A stretch of 64,000 nucleotides of DNA from an uncultured Pseudomonadales bacterium (GTDB lineage: Bacteria > Pseudomonadota > Gammaproteobacteria > Pseudomonadales > Azotimanducaceae). The stretch covers positions 112,316 through 176,315 of the forward strand of contig CAMYJX010000004.1 of assembly GCA_947258825.1 (NCBI GenBank), in the 5' to 3' direction. Below the pieces are notes generated by a model. That model ran no database searches, was not told the DNA's origin, and saw only the letters and a program-made list of their open reading frames with translations. Numbering within the stretch: position 1 is the first letter of the stretch; each line of letters begins with the position of its first letter. Positions 16,475 to 24,309 of this stretch are shown here, in pieces. The position numbers and the translations under genes were made by a program.

Positions 16475-16512
16475 CCCGGTCACCGTGACTCGGTCAGCAT
16501 GACGCGGTCGCG
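16471..16512 (+). repeat. 14-bp tandem repeat joining aceE and the sulfotransferase
   Basis: Three units: GTGACCCGGTCACC (16471–16484), GTGACTCGGTCAGC (16485–16498) and ATGACGCGGTCGCG (16499–16512). The first contains the aceE stop and the third begins with the next start codon. Confidence 0.8.
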
Positions 16513-17284
16513 TCGGGTCCACATTGTGGGCTGTCATCGCAGCGGAACCACGCTGATGATGGAGTTGATGTGGAGATGCTTCGAGTTCAGCGGTCGATCT
16601 GAGCACGAGGTTGCGTTGTTCGAGCCCGTACCGGCCGGTGAAACGCTTTATCTGACGAAGAAGCCACCAGACACGATCCGCCTTGCCCCCGCTTTTCTGG
16701 CGGACGAGCAGCTGTTCGTCACCGCCATGCTGCGGGATCCGCGATCCGTCGTTTCCAGCAAACACCCGAAGCGGTCCGACGTGTATTTTTCCGGGTTTCG
16801 TCGCTGGCGCCAATATGCAGAGGCGATTCAACGCCTCGAGCACCATCCGCGATATCTCGTCATCCGCTATGAAGATCTGATCGAAGACCCAGACCGGGTA
16901 CAGTCGACGATCTGTCAGCGGTTTCCTTTCCTTACTCAGCGGGGCCGCTTCTCAGAGTACCCTGAAGGCGCCCGGGTGCCGGAACGCGCCAGTCAGTCGC
17001 TGCTGGGGGTCAGGCCCTTTGATCCTGCACGGATACTGGGCTGGCGCGACCACCTGCCCAGGGTGAAGGGGCAGCTGCAGAATTTTCCCGATATGCAGAC
17101 CTGGCTGGTGAACCTGGGTTACGAATCAGATCGCGCCTGGATGAAGTTGCTGGATGATGTTGAACCCTATCAGCAAACCTACAAGGAAAAGGCTCCTCAT
17201 CTCCTCAAGCGTCTGGAAACAGACTTCCGATTCTGGTTGAAGACCCGGCGTTATCTTCGTGACCGTGGCCTGTCCAGACGCTGA
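16499..17284 (+). CDS. Sulfotransferase family protein
   Basis: 261 aa. The N-terminal 5'-phosphosulfate loop is HIVGCHRSGTTLMMEL (residues 8–23). The 3'-phosphate site is probably LRDPRSVVSSKH near 78, followed by IRYEDLIEDP near 121, both typical of PAPS-dependent sulfotransferases. The acceptor is unknown. The gene directly follows aceE, separated only by the tandem repeat, and no PAPS-synthesis gene is in the window. It probably acts in the cytoplasm on a small molecule, lipid or glycan. Confidence 0.82.
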   Translation: MTRSRRVHIVGCHRSGTTLMMELMWRCFEFSGRSEHEVALFEPVPAGETLYLTKKPPDTIRLAPAFLADEQLFVTAMLRDPRSVVSSKHPKRSDVYFSGFRRWRQYAEAIQRLEHHPRYLVIRYEDLIEDPDRVQSTICQRFPFLTQRGRFSEYPEGARVPERASQSLLGVRPFDPARILGWRDHLPRVKGQLQNFPDMQTWLVNLGYESDRAWMKLLDDVEPYQQTYKEKAPHLLKRLETDFRFWLKTRRYLRDRGLSRR

Positions 17285-17370
17285 ACCCCGACCTGAAGTT
17301 TGAGAACCAGTTATCGAGCAAGATCTGCCACCCCGGCCATACTTAGAGTAACCGGCGGTGTTACCCGAAT

Positions 17371-18039
17371 ATGGATCTTCGTTTCTCTCACTTTGAAATT
17401 CTCACGGGCACCGGGGCGCTGTTCCTGTGCCTCGTTTTTGTCGCGCTCTTCATCGAAGCGCCTGCCATTCAGGAACAGATTGGTAGCGAAGCGGCAGAAG
17501 CCGTGCGCAAGCAGGATCTTTTCTGGGTCAGCGTGCAGGCCCACGGCCAGCACCTGGTGCTGACGGGCGCCGCCCCTGACTACATGGCAAAACGGCAGGC
17601 CGGCGAGATAGCGGCGGATGTTCGCGGCGCCACGGCAGTAGACAACCAAATTGCTATTATTGGTGAGGAGGGTACTTGTCAGATCGAGCTCGATCGTCAC
17701 CTCAAGGGCGAGCTGGTGACGTTCAAAGCGGGTCGAGCCGAGCTCGCCGATAGGAGCTTTCCCGTTCTGGGCCTTGTGGCCAGCGTGGCCCGCAACTGCG
17801 ATGCCGCCTTTGAGGTCGCCAGCCACACCGACGCCGCAGGAGATTCTGAAATCAATCTCAAGCTGTCGCAGCGCCGAGCAGAGGTGGTGGTTCGATATCT
17901 GGTACAGAGCGGGGTGGATCCTCAGCGGCTGCGCGCGACGGGTTACGGTGAAAGCCAGCCGCTGGCCGACAATCAGACTGAAGACGGCCGTGCGGCCAAT
18001 CAGCGGCTGGAATTCCGCGTCCTGGGAGATGCAGCGTGA
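17371..18039 (+). CDS. OmpA-family protein with N-terminal membrane anchor
   Basis: 222 aa. A helix at about residues 11–28 anchors it, so this is an inner-membrane or signal-anchor type rather than a beta-barrel. Residues 45–100 resemble a BON-like domain (VSVQAHGQHLVLTGAAP). The C-terminal OmpA-like domain has the SHTDAAGDSEINLKLSQRRA stretch and GYGESQPLADN, giving the peptidoglycan-binding Asp and Arg. It overlaps the next gene by 4 bases. The pair probably works together at the cell wall; the exact role is unknown. Confidence 0.82.
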   Translation: MDLRFSHFEILTGTGALFLCLVFVALFIEAPAIQEQIGSEAAEAVRKQDLFWVSVQAHGQHLVLTGAAPDYMAKRQAGEIAADVRGATAVDNQIAIIGEEGTCQIELDRHLKGELVTFKAGRAELADRSFPVLGLVASVARNCDAAFEVASHTDAAGDSEINLKLSQRRAEVVVRYLVQSGVDPQRLRATGYGESQPLADNQTEDGRAANQRLEFRVLGDAA

Positions 18040-18815
18040 TTTATCTGGCATTCAAAATCTTCGTTTACCTGGCGTTGGCGCTTGGCCTGGGTGCGGCAGG
18101 CGGCTGGCTGTTGCGCAATCTGGTCGCAACCCGCCAGGAAGAGGTGTTGAACCGGCAGCTGATTGAAGCCCGTGGGCGCATACCCCAGCTGGAATCCCGG
18201 CTTCGGGGTCAGGATGAGATGACCGCGAAGCTGAAGGCACAGGCAAAGGAAAAGGGAGCTCAGGTGGCCGAGCTCAATCAGGCCCTCAAAGAACGCGACG
18301 AAGCGCTTGTGCAGAACGAGCAGGCATTGACGCGCCTCCAGGCCCGCGCAGATGCCAAAGGCGGCGCCAATCCGAGCGTTCGGACCGAAGCGCACATGCT
18401 TGTGCTGGAAGAGGTCGAAGCCGGACGGGGATCCGAATCCGAGGCTGATACGGAAGACGCTGCAACAGCCCAGGCGGGGGCCGATGCCTCACCCGAATCA
18501 ACACAAACCCAGGAATCTCAGGAGCTTCTGGCCCTAAAGGCCGAGGTCAGCCGCCTGGACAGCGCTCTGGAGGCTGCAAAATCGGCGGCTGCATCTGCGT
18601 CCGCCGTTCCGGAACCGGCCGCCGATAGCCCTGAGCTCCTGAATCGAATCGCCGATTTGGAGCACGAGCTCGAGCGCGCGCAGCGCGCACTGCACAACGA
18701 GCAGAGACGGGTAACAGAGCTCGAGCGTGAGCGTGAGCTGCAGAACCGAACCCTGCAGGTGCTGCATCAGCAGCTGGAAATGGCTAAGGAAAACCGCGGC
18801 GCAACGGGTACCTGA
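18036..18815 (+). CDS. Membrane-anchored coiled-coil protein of unknown function
   Basis: 259 aa from a GTG overlapping the previous stop by 4 bases. One N-terminal helix (about residues 5–25) is followed by Glu/Gln/Leu/Ala-rich sequence with heptad character at about 35–110 and 160–255. An acidic Ser/Glu/Thr-rich linker lies between them (about 128–160). No enzymatic motif is visible. Coupling to the OmpA-like gene suggests a rod-like partner spanning the periplasm. I do not recognise a named family. Confidence 0.7.
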   Translation: MIYLAFKIFVYLALALGLGAAGGWLLRNLVATRQEEVLNRQLIEARGRIPQLESRLRGQDEMTAKLKAQAKEKGAQVAELNQALKERDEALVQNEQALTRLQARADAKGGANPSVRTEAHMLVLEEVEAGRGSESEADTEDAATAQAGADASPESTQTQESQELLALKAEVSRLDSALEAAKSAAASASAVPEPAADSPELLNRIADLEHELERAQRALHNEQRRVTELERERELQNRTLQVLHQQLEMAKENRGATGT

Positions 18816-18823
18816 GTTCGTCG

Positions 18824-19036
18824 TTAGAGCCGGCCCAGCTGTTCTGCTTCCACCAGAATGGCGTTCAGCAACGCACGTGCCTTGTCCTCGGGCGAGCCAT
18901 CTGACATTTCCGCCGACTTGGAGTTGATCCCCGGTATGCGGGCGATGAGCGTGCCGCCGGAAACAGAGAAAACGCCCGCGTACTGTTTCCCCTTATATTC
19001 CAACGGCATCTGTTGTTGCCTGGCACCGGTTGTCAT
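18824..19036 (-). CDS. Small conserved hypothetical protein
   Basis: 70 aa from the ATG at 19036, chosen because AGGGAGGG lies just upstream; a TTG five codons earlier is in the same frame but would bury that ribosome site. The protein is polar, with a beta-rich middle (YKGKQYAGVFSVSGGTLIARIPG) and an amphipathic C-terminal helix (DKARALLNAILVEAEQLG). No signal peptide or known motif. The C-terminal helix is typical of small stress or partner proteins, but I cannot name a function. Confidence 0.55.
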   Translation of the reverse strand: MTTGARQQQMPLEYKGKQYAGVFSVSGGTLIARIPGINSKSAEMSDGSPEDKARALLNAILVEAEQLGRL

Positions 19037-19167
19037 GATTCCCTCCCTCAATTTAGTGCGATTGCGTCATTGCGATTGCGAAGATGGGCCAGCCGCTCGG
19101 ATTCTTTTCGATCGTCGCGAATTCCAGCTCGGCTGAGGCGCACCGACGACTCGCAGAGGCCGAATGC

Positions 19168-19383
19168 TCAGAAAAAACGTCTGATCAGATAAACCGCTGC
19201 AGAGATCAAAGCAGAGACTACCAACATGGAGGTCACGGGAAAATAGAAAGAGAAGCCCGGCCGCTCTATGCGCACATCTCCCGGCAGCCGGCCGATCCAG
19301 CTGAGGGCGCCCCACTGCAACAGCAGTCCAATCGCGATCAGGAGCACGCCGGCAATCGTCAGCCATCGTCCCAGGTCACCCAC
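19168..19383 (-). CDS. DUF2905 family small membrane protein
   Basis: 71 aa with two membrane helices (about residues 6–25 and 48–68). The loop GRLPGDVRIERPGFSFYFP is the hallmark of DUF2905. Function unknown. It starts with a GTG that overlaps the end of the MFS gene by 8 bases, so it is translated after it from the same message. Confidence 0.85.
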   Translation of the reverse strand: MGDLGRWLTIAGVLLIAIGLLLQWGALSWIGRLPGDVRIERPGFSFYFPVTSMLVVSALISAAVYLIRRFF

Positions 19384-20671
19384 GAGCAGTTGCGCCCCTG
19401 GCGTCGGTCACCTCGTTTTCCTTTATCGGTTGAGGCCTCGCGATTTCTCTGCCATCGAGGCGACTCACCACGGGCCTGCTCACCGCCACCCAGATTATGC
19501 AGGCGAGGTAGATGCCGCTCCCCAGAATCACCGCCGTGGACGGACCTGCCGCTTCGGCAAGGGCGCCTACGAACAGTCCGCCCAGGGGCATCAGGCTGAA
19601 GCCCATGGCGTGAATCCCCATCACCCGGCCACGCAGCTCGTCGGGTACGGCCAACTGCATGACGCTCATGGAGCTGATCATGAAAACCGATGCGAAAGCT
19701 GCGGCCAGGAAGACGGCCCCCAGAGCAAGGAAGAAGACGCCGGTGGTGGCCAGAGCTGCGAAGGCGGCCGTTGTGATGGCTCCGAGGCTGGCGCCGCCCA
19801 GCAGTATTCGTCCCAGGTGGCGGCGACTCTGCACGCCGCCAACCAGCAGCGTTCCCACCACCGATCCTACCCCGCCCGCGGAAAGCAGATAGCCGTAGGC
19901 CGTTTCACCGCCCTCCAGCATGCTGGCGAAGGCTGGCATGATCTGGATGTATGACTGGGAGAAGAACATGCCGACGAAGGTCAGCAGAATGAGCCATCTG
20001 AACAGCGGCGTGCGGTGGATGAATAGGACGCCTTCCGTGACCTGTTCCCAGGCCGTTCCGCCGGCGGCCTGGACAGGTTGCGGCGGAATGCTGGAGATCA
20101 CAGCGGCCATCACAAAAAATCCCAGAGCGCTCAGCAGGAACAGAACCCAGGTATCGGTGGCTGCGATGATCAACCCGCCCAGAGCCGGCATGGCCATGCG
20201 GGTTACCTGCCAGACGAACGAGTTGAGGGCTACCGCGCTCAGAAAAGCGGAACGGCTGACCAGGTTGGGGTACAGGGAGACCCGCACGGGCCAGTCCACG
20301 CCGGTAACCAGAGAAAAGAGCGCGGCGACCGCAAGCACATGCCAGACCTGGACCAGACCCGAATAGTCCAGCCATGCGAGCGCCAGCAGCAGGATGCAGA
20401 TAATGGATGACGTGGCCATCATGATGCGACGTTTGTCGAAACGATCTGCGATGACGCCACCGGCCAGAGTCATGAGAATATTAGGCAGGGCCGCCGCCGC
20501 GCCAAGCAGGCCCAGTTGCAACGCGGAGCCGGACAGCTCGAAAATGAGCCAGCCTTGCCCCAGCGTAATCAGCTGGGTAGCGCCTACCGAAGCCAGGGAC
20601 GCTAGCCAGTAGCGTCGGTAGAGCGGGAAACCCAGTGCTGGATATTTCTGCAGCAGAAATCGATTGGCCAT
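19376..20671 (-). CDS. MFS transporter, enterobactin-exporter-like (MFS_3)
   Basis: 431 aa with about twelve hydrophobic helices. The loop-2 MFS signature appears as GGVIADRFDKRRIMM near residue 72. The second half has SAGGVGSVVGTLLVGG and the loop-8 segment, and the N-terminus (PALGFPLYRRYWLASLAS) is typical of the EntS-like MFS_3 family. These export siderophores, drugs or other small molecules; the substrate here is unknown. DUF2905 overlaps its end. The upstream gap is shared with the divergent cyclo-ligase-like gene. Confidence 0.85.
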   Translation of the reverse strand: MANRFLLQKYPALGFPLYRRYWLASLASVGATQLITLGQGWLIFELSGSALQLGLLGAAAALPNILMTLAGGVIADRFDKRRIMMATSSIICILLLALAWLDYSGLVQVWHVLAVAALFSLVTGVDWPVRVSLYPNLVSRSAFLSAVALNSFVWQVTRMAMPALGGLIIAATDTWVLFLLSALGFFVMAAVISSIPPQPVQAAGGTAWEQVTEGVLFIHRTPLFRWLILLTFVGMFFSQSYIQIMPAFASMLEGGETAYGYLLSAGGVGSVVGTLLVGGVQSRRHLGRILLGGASLGAITTAAFAALATTGVFFLALGAVFLAAAFASVFMISSMSVMQLAVPDELRGRVMGIHAMGFSLMPLGGLFVGALAEAAGPSTAVILGSGIYLACIIWVAVSRPVVSRLDGREIARPQPIKENEVTDARGATARG

Positions 20672-20765
20672 TCAGGCGGGCCTGGCAGGTGACGAATTTC
20701 CGGCCCAGTATGCCTGCGGGGACGCGGTCGAGGCCATCGGGCGTGCGCGCCGTCGGCACGGCGTT

Positions 20766-20789
20766 CGAACTGCGTACGTACCGAGTTCG
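20766..20789. promoter_or_regulatory. Inverted repeat between MFS and cyclo-ligase genes
   Basis: CGAACT (20766–20771) and AGTTCG (20784–20789) flank a 12-base centre that itself contains the palindrome GTACGTAC. The site lies in the 183-base gap between two divergent genes, a natural position for a shared operator. No regulator gene is adjacent. Confidence 0.3.
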
Positions 20790-20854
20790 CAGTGCATCTT
20801 CACTGAATCCGCGAGTGGGGGCGACAGGATGTTTCACAGACGGCAAAAGGGCGT

Positions 20855-21586
20855 ATGAACCAGAAGTTTCAGACGAAGGCCGATGCGCGACAGAGGGTGT
20901 GGGATGCGCTTGATGACCAGGGTTTTGCCCGCGCTCCCTTTCCCGCCCACGGACGCATCCCCAATTTCGAGGGTGCGGACCTGGCCGCGTTGAAGATTTT
21001 CGAAGCGGCTCCGTGGCGTGAGGCCTGCGCCATCAAGGTCAATCCCGATTCGCCGCAGATGCACGTGCGCCATCACGCGTTGACCCTCGGCATACGGGTC
21101 TACGTCCCGACGCCGAGGCTGAGGGGCGGGTTTCATCTTCTGGATCCGGAGCGCATTCCGCCCGCCCGCTACCGTGAGGCGGCGACGCGTTCCTCGATGC
21201 AGGCATGGTCACGGCCCGTGGCCCTTGACGAGCTGCCGCAGCTGGACGCCATCGTGACCGGCTGCGTGGCGGTCACCCCGGGAGGCAAACGTGCGGGTAA
21301 AGGGGCAGGTTACAGCGACATCGAGTATGCGATCCTTCGAGAGCTGGGCCACAAGCCCGTCCCTGTGGCCACCACGGTGCACGAGGTTCAGATTGTGGAG
21401 GAATTTCCCATCGACACCAACGACCTGCCCCTGTCGCTGATCTGCACGCCAATGCGAACGCTTCGGGTGGCCTCGCCGCTGCCCGCGCCGGTGGGCATCG
21501 ACTGGTCACGTCTTACCCCTGAGGACATTCAGGTCATGCCTCTGCTCGGTGACCTGAACGCGCTGAAGGAGGGACCCGGGCAATGA
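20855..21586 (+). CDS. 5-formyltetrahydrofolate cyclo-ligase-like protein
   Basis: 243 aa. It follows the MTHFS fold but is closest to the longer MTHFSD-like branch: an N-terminal KADARQRVWDAL helix, AIKVNPDSPQ, then GCVAVTPGGKRAGKGAGYSD near residue 130 as the ATP loop. The basic KPVPVATTVHEVQIVEE stretch follows. It may interconvert folates or act on a related substrate. It overlaps the phosphodiesterase start by 4 bases, so the two are one unit; folE2 is elsewhere in the window and not linked. Confidence 0.8.
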   Translation: MNQKFQTKADARQRVWDALDDQGFARAPFPAHGRIPNFEGADLAALKIFEAAPWREACAIKVNPDSPQMHVRHHALTLGIRVYVPTPRLRGGFHLLDPERIPPARYREAATRSSMQAWSRPVALDELPQLDAIVTGCVAVTPGGKRAGKGAGYSDIEYAILRELGHKPVPVATTVHEVQIVEEFPIDTNDLPLSLICTPMRTLRVASPLPAPVGIDWSRLTPEDIQVMPLLGDLNALKEGPGQ

Positions 21587-22866
21587 AAGCGCCGATTTTG
21601 CTGCTGAGCCTGGGCCTTGGGCTGCTGCTGACCGGTCACGGGGCAGTTGCCGACGAGCCCGATCCCGTTGTGATCGTCCTGTCCTGGGATGGGCTCAGGC
21701 ACGATTTTCTCGAAATCCATGATGCGGATGGGCAGCTGAAGGCGCTGCGACGAATGGCAGCGGAAGGCGTTCGGGCGGATCGTCTCACGCCCGTTTTTCC
21801 TTCCAACACCTTCCCGGGCCATGTTTCCATGGCCACCGGAACCTATCCGGATCGACATGGCATCGTTGACAACCGATTCTATGATCGCGAGCAGGGGCTA
21901 TATCACTACAGCGCGAACGCCGACTGGCTGCAGGCGGAACCGCTGTGGATCGCTGCGGAGCGACAGGGCATTCCCTCGGCAACCTATTTCTGGGTTGGTT
22001 CGGAGTCGGATTGGCGTGGACAGGGCACCAGGTATCGAATTGCCCCTTTCGATGGCGATCGGCCCGAGGCGGAGAAAGTCGATCAGATCCTGGCCTGGCT
22101 GCGGCTGCCTTCGGGTGAGCGTCCCCGGCTGATCATGAGCTACTGGGCGGGCACCGACAGGGTCAGCCACGACTTCGGCCCGGTCAGTCGTCGCGTCAAA
22201 GCGCAGCTGGCCGAGCAGGACACCCAGCTGGGTCGTCTGCTTGCGGGGCTGGATGGGATGAAGGCCTGGCCCTACACGACCTTGCTGCTGGTCAGCGATC
22301 ACGGCGTGACGGAGACGGGCGCCTATCTTGATCTGCGGGGCGCGCTGGCCGATCGGGATATTTCCGCCCGGGTACTAGGCAGCCCGGTGGCCCATGTTTT
22401 CCTGGAAGACCCGCAGCAGCTCGAAGCAGCAAACGCGGCAATCCTTTCCCTGGGGCCGGTGCAGGTATACCAGGGCCCGCGGCTGCCGGAGGAGTTGCGG
22501 ATGCGACACCCGACGCGCACTGGCGATCTCGTGGTCCTCACCGAGCCGCCTTACGTGCTGGCCCGACCGGGTGGGGTCAAAGAGGCTCTGGTGGCGGTGC
22601 TATCAGCATTCGGCTGGGGCTTTGGCGGCCACGGCTACGACCCCTCGCTGCCGGATATGGGAGCCGTTTTCATGGCGATGGGGAGGGGTGTCGATCCGGG
22701 ATCCGAGTTGGCGCGGGTGCATCAGATCGATGTGGCTCCCACGGTGGCGAGCCTACTTGGGATCGATCCACCACTGCAGGCGGAAGGCCGGCCCGTGCTG
22801 GGTCTCGTCGGGCCTACACAGCCCGAGAAGTCATCCACGTCCCGGGCTCTGGGCCAGCAGCGTTGA
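21583..22866 (+). CDS. Alkaline phosphatase-superfamily nucleotide pyrophosphatase/phosphodiesterase
   Basis: 427 aa with a signal peptide (about residues 1–23). The NPP metal site is LSWDGLRHDF near residue 35. The nucleophile loop is FPSNTFPGHVSMATG with Thr near 71, and the second metal group appears in SDHGV and GFGGHGYD. It hydrolyses phosphodiester or pyrophosphate bonds in the periplasm. The start overlaps the previous stop by 4 bases, and the C-terminus overlaps the convergent DUF6134 gene by 36 bases. The substrate is unknown. Confidence 0.88.
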   Translation: MKAPILLLSLGLGLLLTGHGAVADEPDPVVIVLSWDGLRHDFLEIHDADGQLKALRRMAAEGVRADRLTPVFPSNTFPGHVSMATGTYPDRHGIVDNRFYDREQGLYHYSANADWLQAEPLWIAAERQGIPSATYFWVGSESDWRGQGTRYRIAPFDGDRPEAEKVDQILAWLRLPSGERPRLIMSYWAGTDRVSHDFGPVSRRVKAQLAEQDTQLGRLLAGLDGMKAWPYTTLLLVSDHGVTETGAYLDLRGALADRDISARVLGSPVAHVFLEDPQQLEAANAAILSLGPVQVYQGPRLPEELRMRHPTRTGDLVVLTEPPYVLARPGGVKEALVAVLSAFGWGFGGHGYDPSLPDMGAVFMAMGRGVDPGSELARVHQIDVAPTVASLLGIDPPLQAEGRPVLGLVGPTQPEKSSTSRALGQQR

Positions 22867-23553
22867 TTGCTTTTCCCGCTCGAATCGGTAGGTCAGGGTC
22901 CCGCCGTCACGTCTCGTCTCAAGTTTGAGCCACCTCTGATCGTCTTCCCGGTACCACAGGTGGATGGGGCTCAAGCCCTTCGCCTGCAGCACGTAGCGTT
23001 CGGACTGCGAGCCCCCCACATCTTCACTACCCTGCCTTACCAGCGCTGCCGTCTCCAGCGCGCCGGTCTGGGCGTTGAGCAGACTTTTTCGCTGCAGCAG
23101 GTCCAGGTCCCAGTAGGCAAAGCTCGCTGCGCAGTCGACAGAAAGCGTCTGCAGGCCGTCGTCGCTAGCGCCCTGATTGATGGACAGGCCTGCCGGGCTC
23201 ACGCTGGCAGTGACCTCATAAAGGGTCCCGTTGTCGTCCGTTTCTGCGGTCAGCTTGGTCAGGCAGCCGTCCTTCCAATGCTCATTGGCCACGTGACGGT
23301 AGCGGTAGACGGGGACGAACAGTACGCGGAAGTCCATGCGCGCTTCGGAGCGAACGCGGGTCTCCTCCTGACTTCGGGCGATGACGAATTCGTGCTCGCC
23401 AATACGCTTATCGTTGTACCAGATGCTGTAGACGTAAGATGTCTGCTGGGAAAAAGCCAGGACGCTGGTGGGGGTGATCATGGCGCCTGCCGCGGCGAGG
23501 ATCACAGGGGTTAGCGCCGTCGATATAAGGCGTCGCGCTTTGTTCTTACTCAT
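22831..23553 (-). CDS. DUF6134 family secreted protein
   Basis: 240 aa with a signal peptide (about residues 1–33, ending VLAFSQ). The rest is a beta-rich domain with the pattern YSIWYNDKRIGEHEF, VLFVPVYRYRH and TDDNGTLYEV, which I associate with DUF6134. Its strand pattern recalls lipid-binding barrels, but no function is established. It overlaps the start of the upstream lipoprotein gene by 8 bases, so the two are coupled. Its 3' end overlaps the convergent phosphodiesterase. Confidence 0.75.
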   Translation of the reverse strand: MSKNKARRLISTALTPVILAAAGAMITPTSVLAFSQQTSYVYSIWYNDKRIGEHEFVIARSQEETRVRSEARMDFRVLFVPVYRYRHVANEHWKDGCLTKLTAETDDNGTLYEVTASVSPAGLSINQGASDDGLQTLSVDCAASFAYWDLDLLQRKSLLNAQTGALETAALVRQGSEDVGGSQSERYVLQAKGLSPIHLWYREDDQRWLKLETRRDGGTLTYRFEREKQSTLLAQSPGRG

Positions 23554-24241
23554 AAAATCTCCCGTTGATTGTCCGGATGATTGACCCCAGCGCGGGGAGG
23601 TGCTCGTAGAAGCCCGCGCTGGCGTCCCAGAAGTCCTGGTGCAGGACGATCTGACCCTTATCGTTGAAGCGCAGGTGGGTCATTCCTACGGAATAGCTTG
23701 TGACGTTCTTGCGCACTGGAGCGAATGTGGCCGTCATCTTCCAGACCAGGTAGGCGTCCGCGCCCGTCTGCTGGGTATCGAAAATGAGAACCTCCAGGTG
23801 CTGCGTCGCGTTGCGCATGCCCTCAAGATGTCGAACCACCTGCTCCTTGTCTTCGCTGGTCAGCAGGGTGTCGCTGAAGTATAGGTTGTCGGCATATAGG
23901 TCTTCGGCGTGAAGGGCTGGTCGACCTTTTGGTCGACCGGTTGCCGCAGCTTCGCCGCTGGGGGCGGCCTGGTGGCTGAAATAGTCGGCGAAGCGTTGCA
24001 GAGCGGTTTCGTCGATGTTTTCCGATCCGTGGTAGCGCTGAAGAGCGGATTCGTAGGTCAACGCGTAAGGAGTGCGGTCGCTCGCAGAGCAGCCGCTCAG
24101 CAGTAGTGTGGCTAGGGCGGCGGCCAGTGCGGCGGCCAGTGCGGCGGCCAGTGCGGGGAAGGCCGGATTTCGTTTTTCGCTGCCGCTCACAATGTTCAAA
24201 CCTCGATGAATTGCGGCGAACCTTACGCGGCGTCCTGTCAA
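23546..24241 (-). CDS. NTF2-like (SnoaL-type) lipoprotein
   Basis: 231 aa from the first in-frame start. The true start may be the later one shortly before the hydrophobic core. The lipobox LLLSGC predicts lipidation near residue 51. The hydrophobic core is built from three copies of a 12-bp repeat coding ALAA. The mature part has the NTF2-like cone fold pattern (ALQRFADYFS, LYADNLYFSDTLLT, HLRFNDKGQIVLHQDFWDAS). Proteins of this type accompany FAD–DUF1365–Cfa operons in gammaproteobacteria, and the divergent operon here is one. Confidence 0.75.
   Translation of the reverse strand: MTGRRVRFAAIHRGLNIVSGSEKRNPAFPALAAALAAALAAALATLLLSGCSASDRTPYALTYESALQRYHGSENIDETALQRFADYFSHQAAPSGEAAATGRPKGRPALHAEDLYADNLYFSDTLLTSEDKEQVVRHLEGMRNATQHLEVLIFDTQQTGADAYLVWKMTATFAPVRKNVTSYSVGMTHLRFNDKGQIVLHQDFWDASAGFYEHLPALGSIIRTINGRFYE
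24117..24152. repeat. Three perfect 12-bp repeats within a signal peptide
   Basis: GCGGCGGCCAGT occurs three times in tandem (24117–24128, 24129–24140, 24141–24152). On the minus strand each unit encodes four residues of the lipoprotein's hydrophobic core, so copy-number changes stay in frame and lengthen or shorten the signal peptide. Confidence 0.9.
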
Positions 24242-24270
24242 GGCGTTGTGAAGCCTCAGCTGCTTGGCTG

Positions 24271-24300
24271 TTGACGCTCATTTCACGGCCGTTCCGTCAA
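24271..24300. promoter_or_regulatory. Inverted repeat TTGACG-N18-CGTCAA between divergent operons
   Basis: TTGACG (24271–24276) and CGTCAA (24295–24300) are perfect inverse copies with an 18-base gap, placed in the 68-base gap between the lipoprotein and desaturase genes. Each arm is also a near-consensus -35 element, facing in opposite directions, so the pair may be two -35 boxes or an operator. Confidence 0.45.
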
Positions 24301-24309
24301 ATTGCCTCC

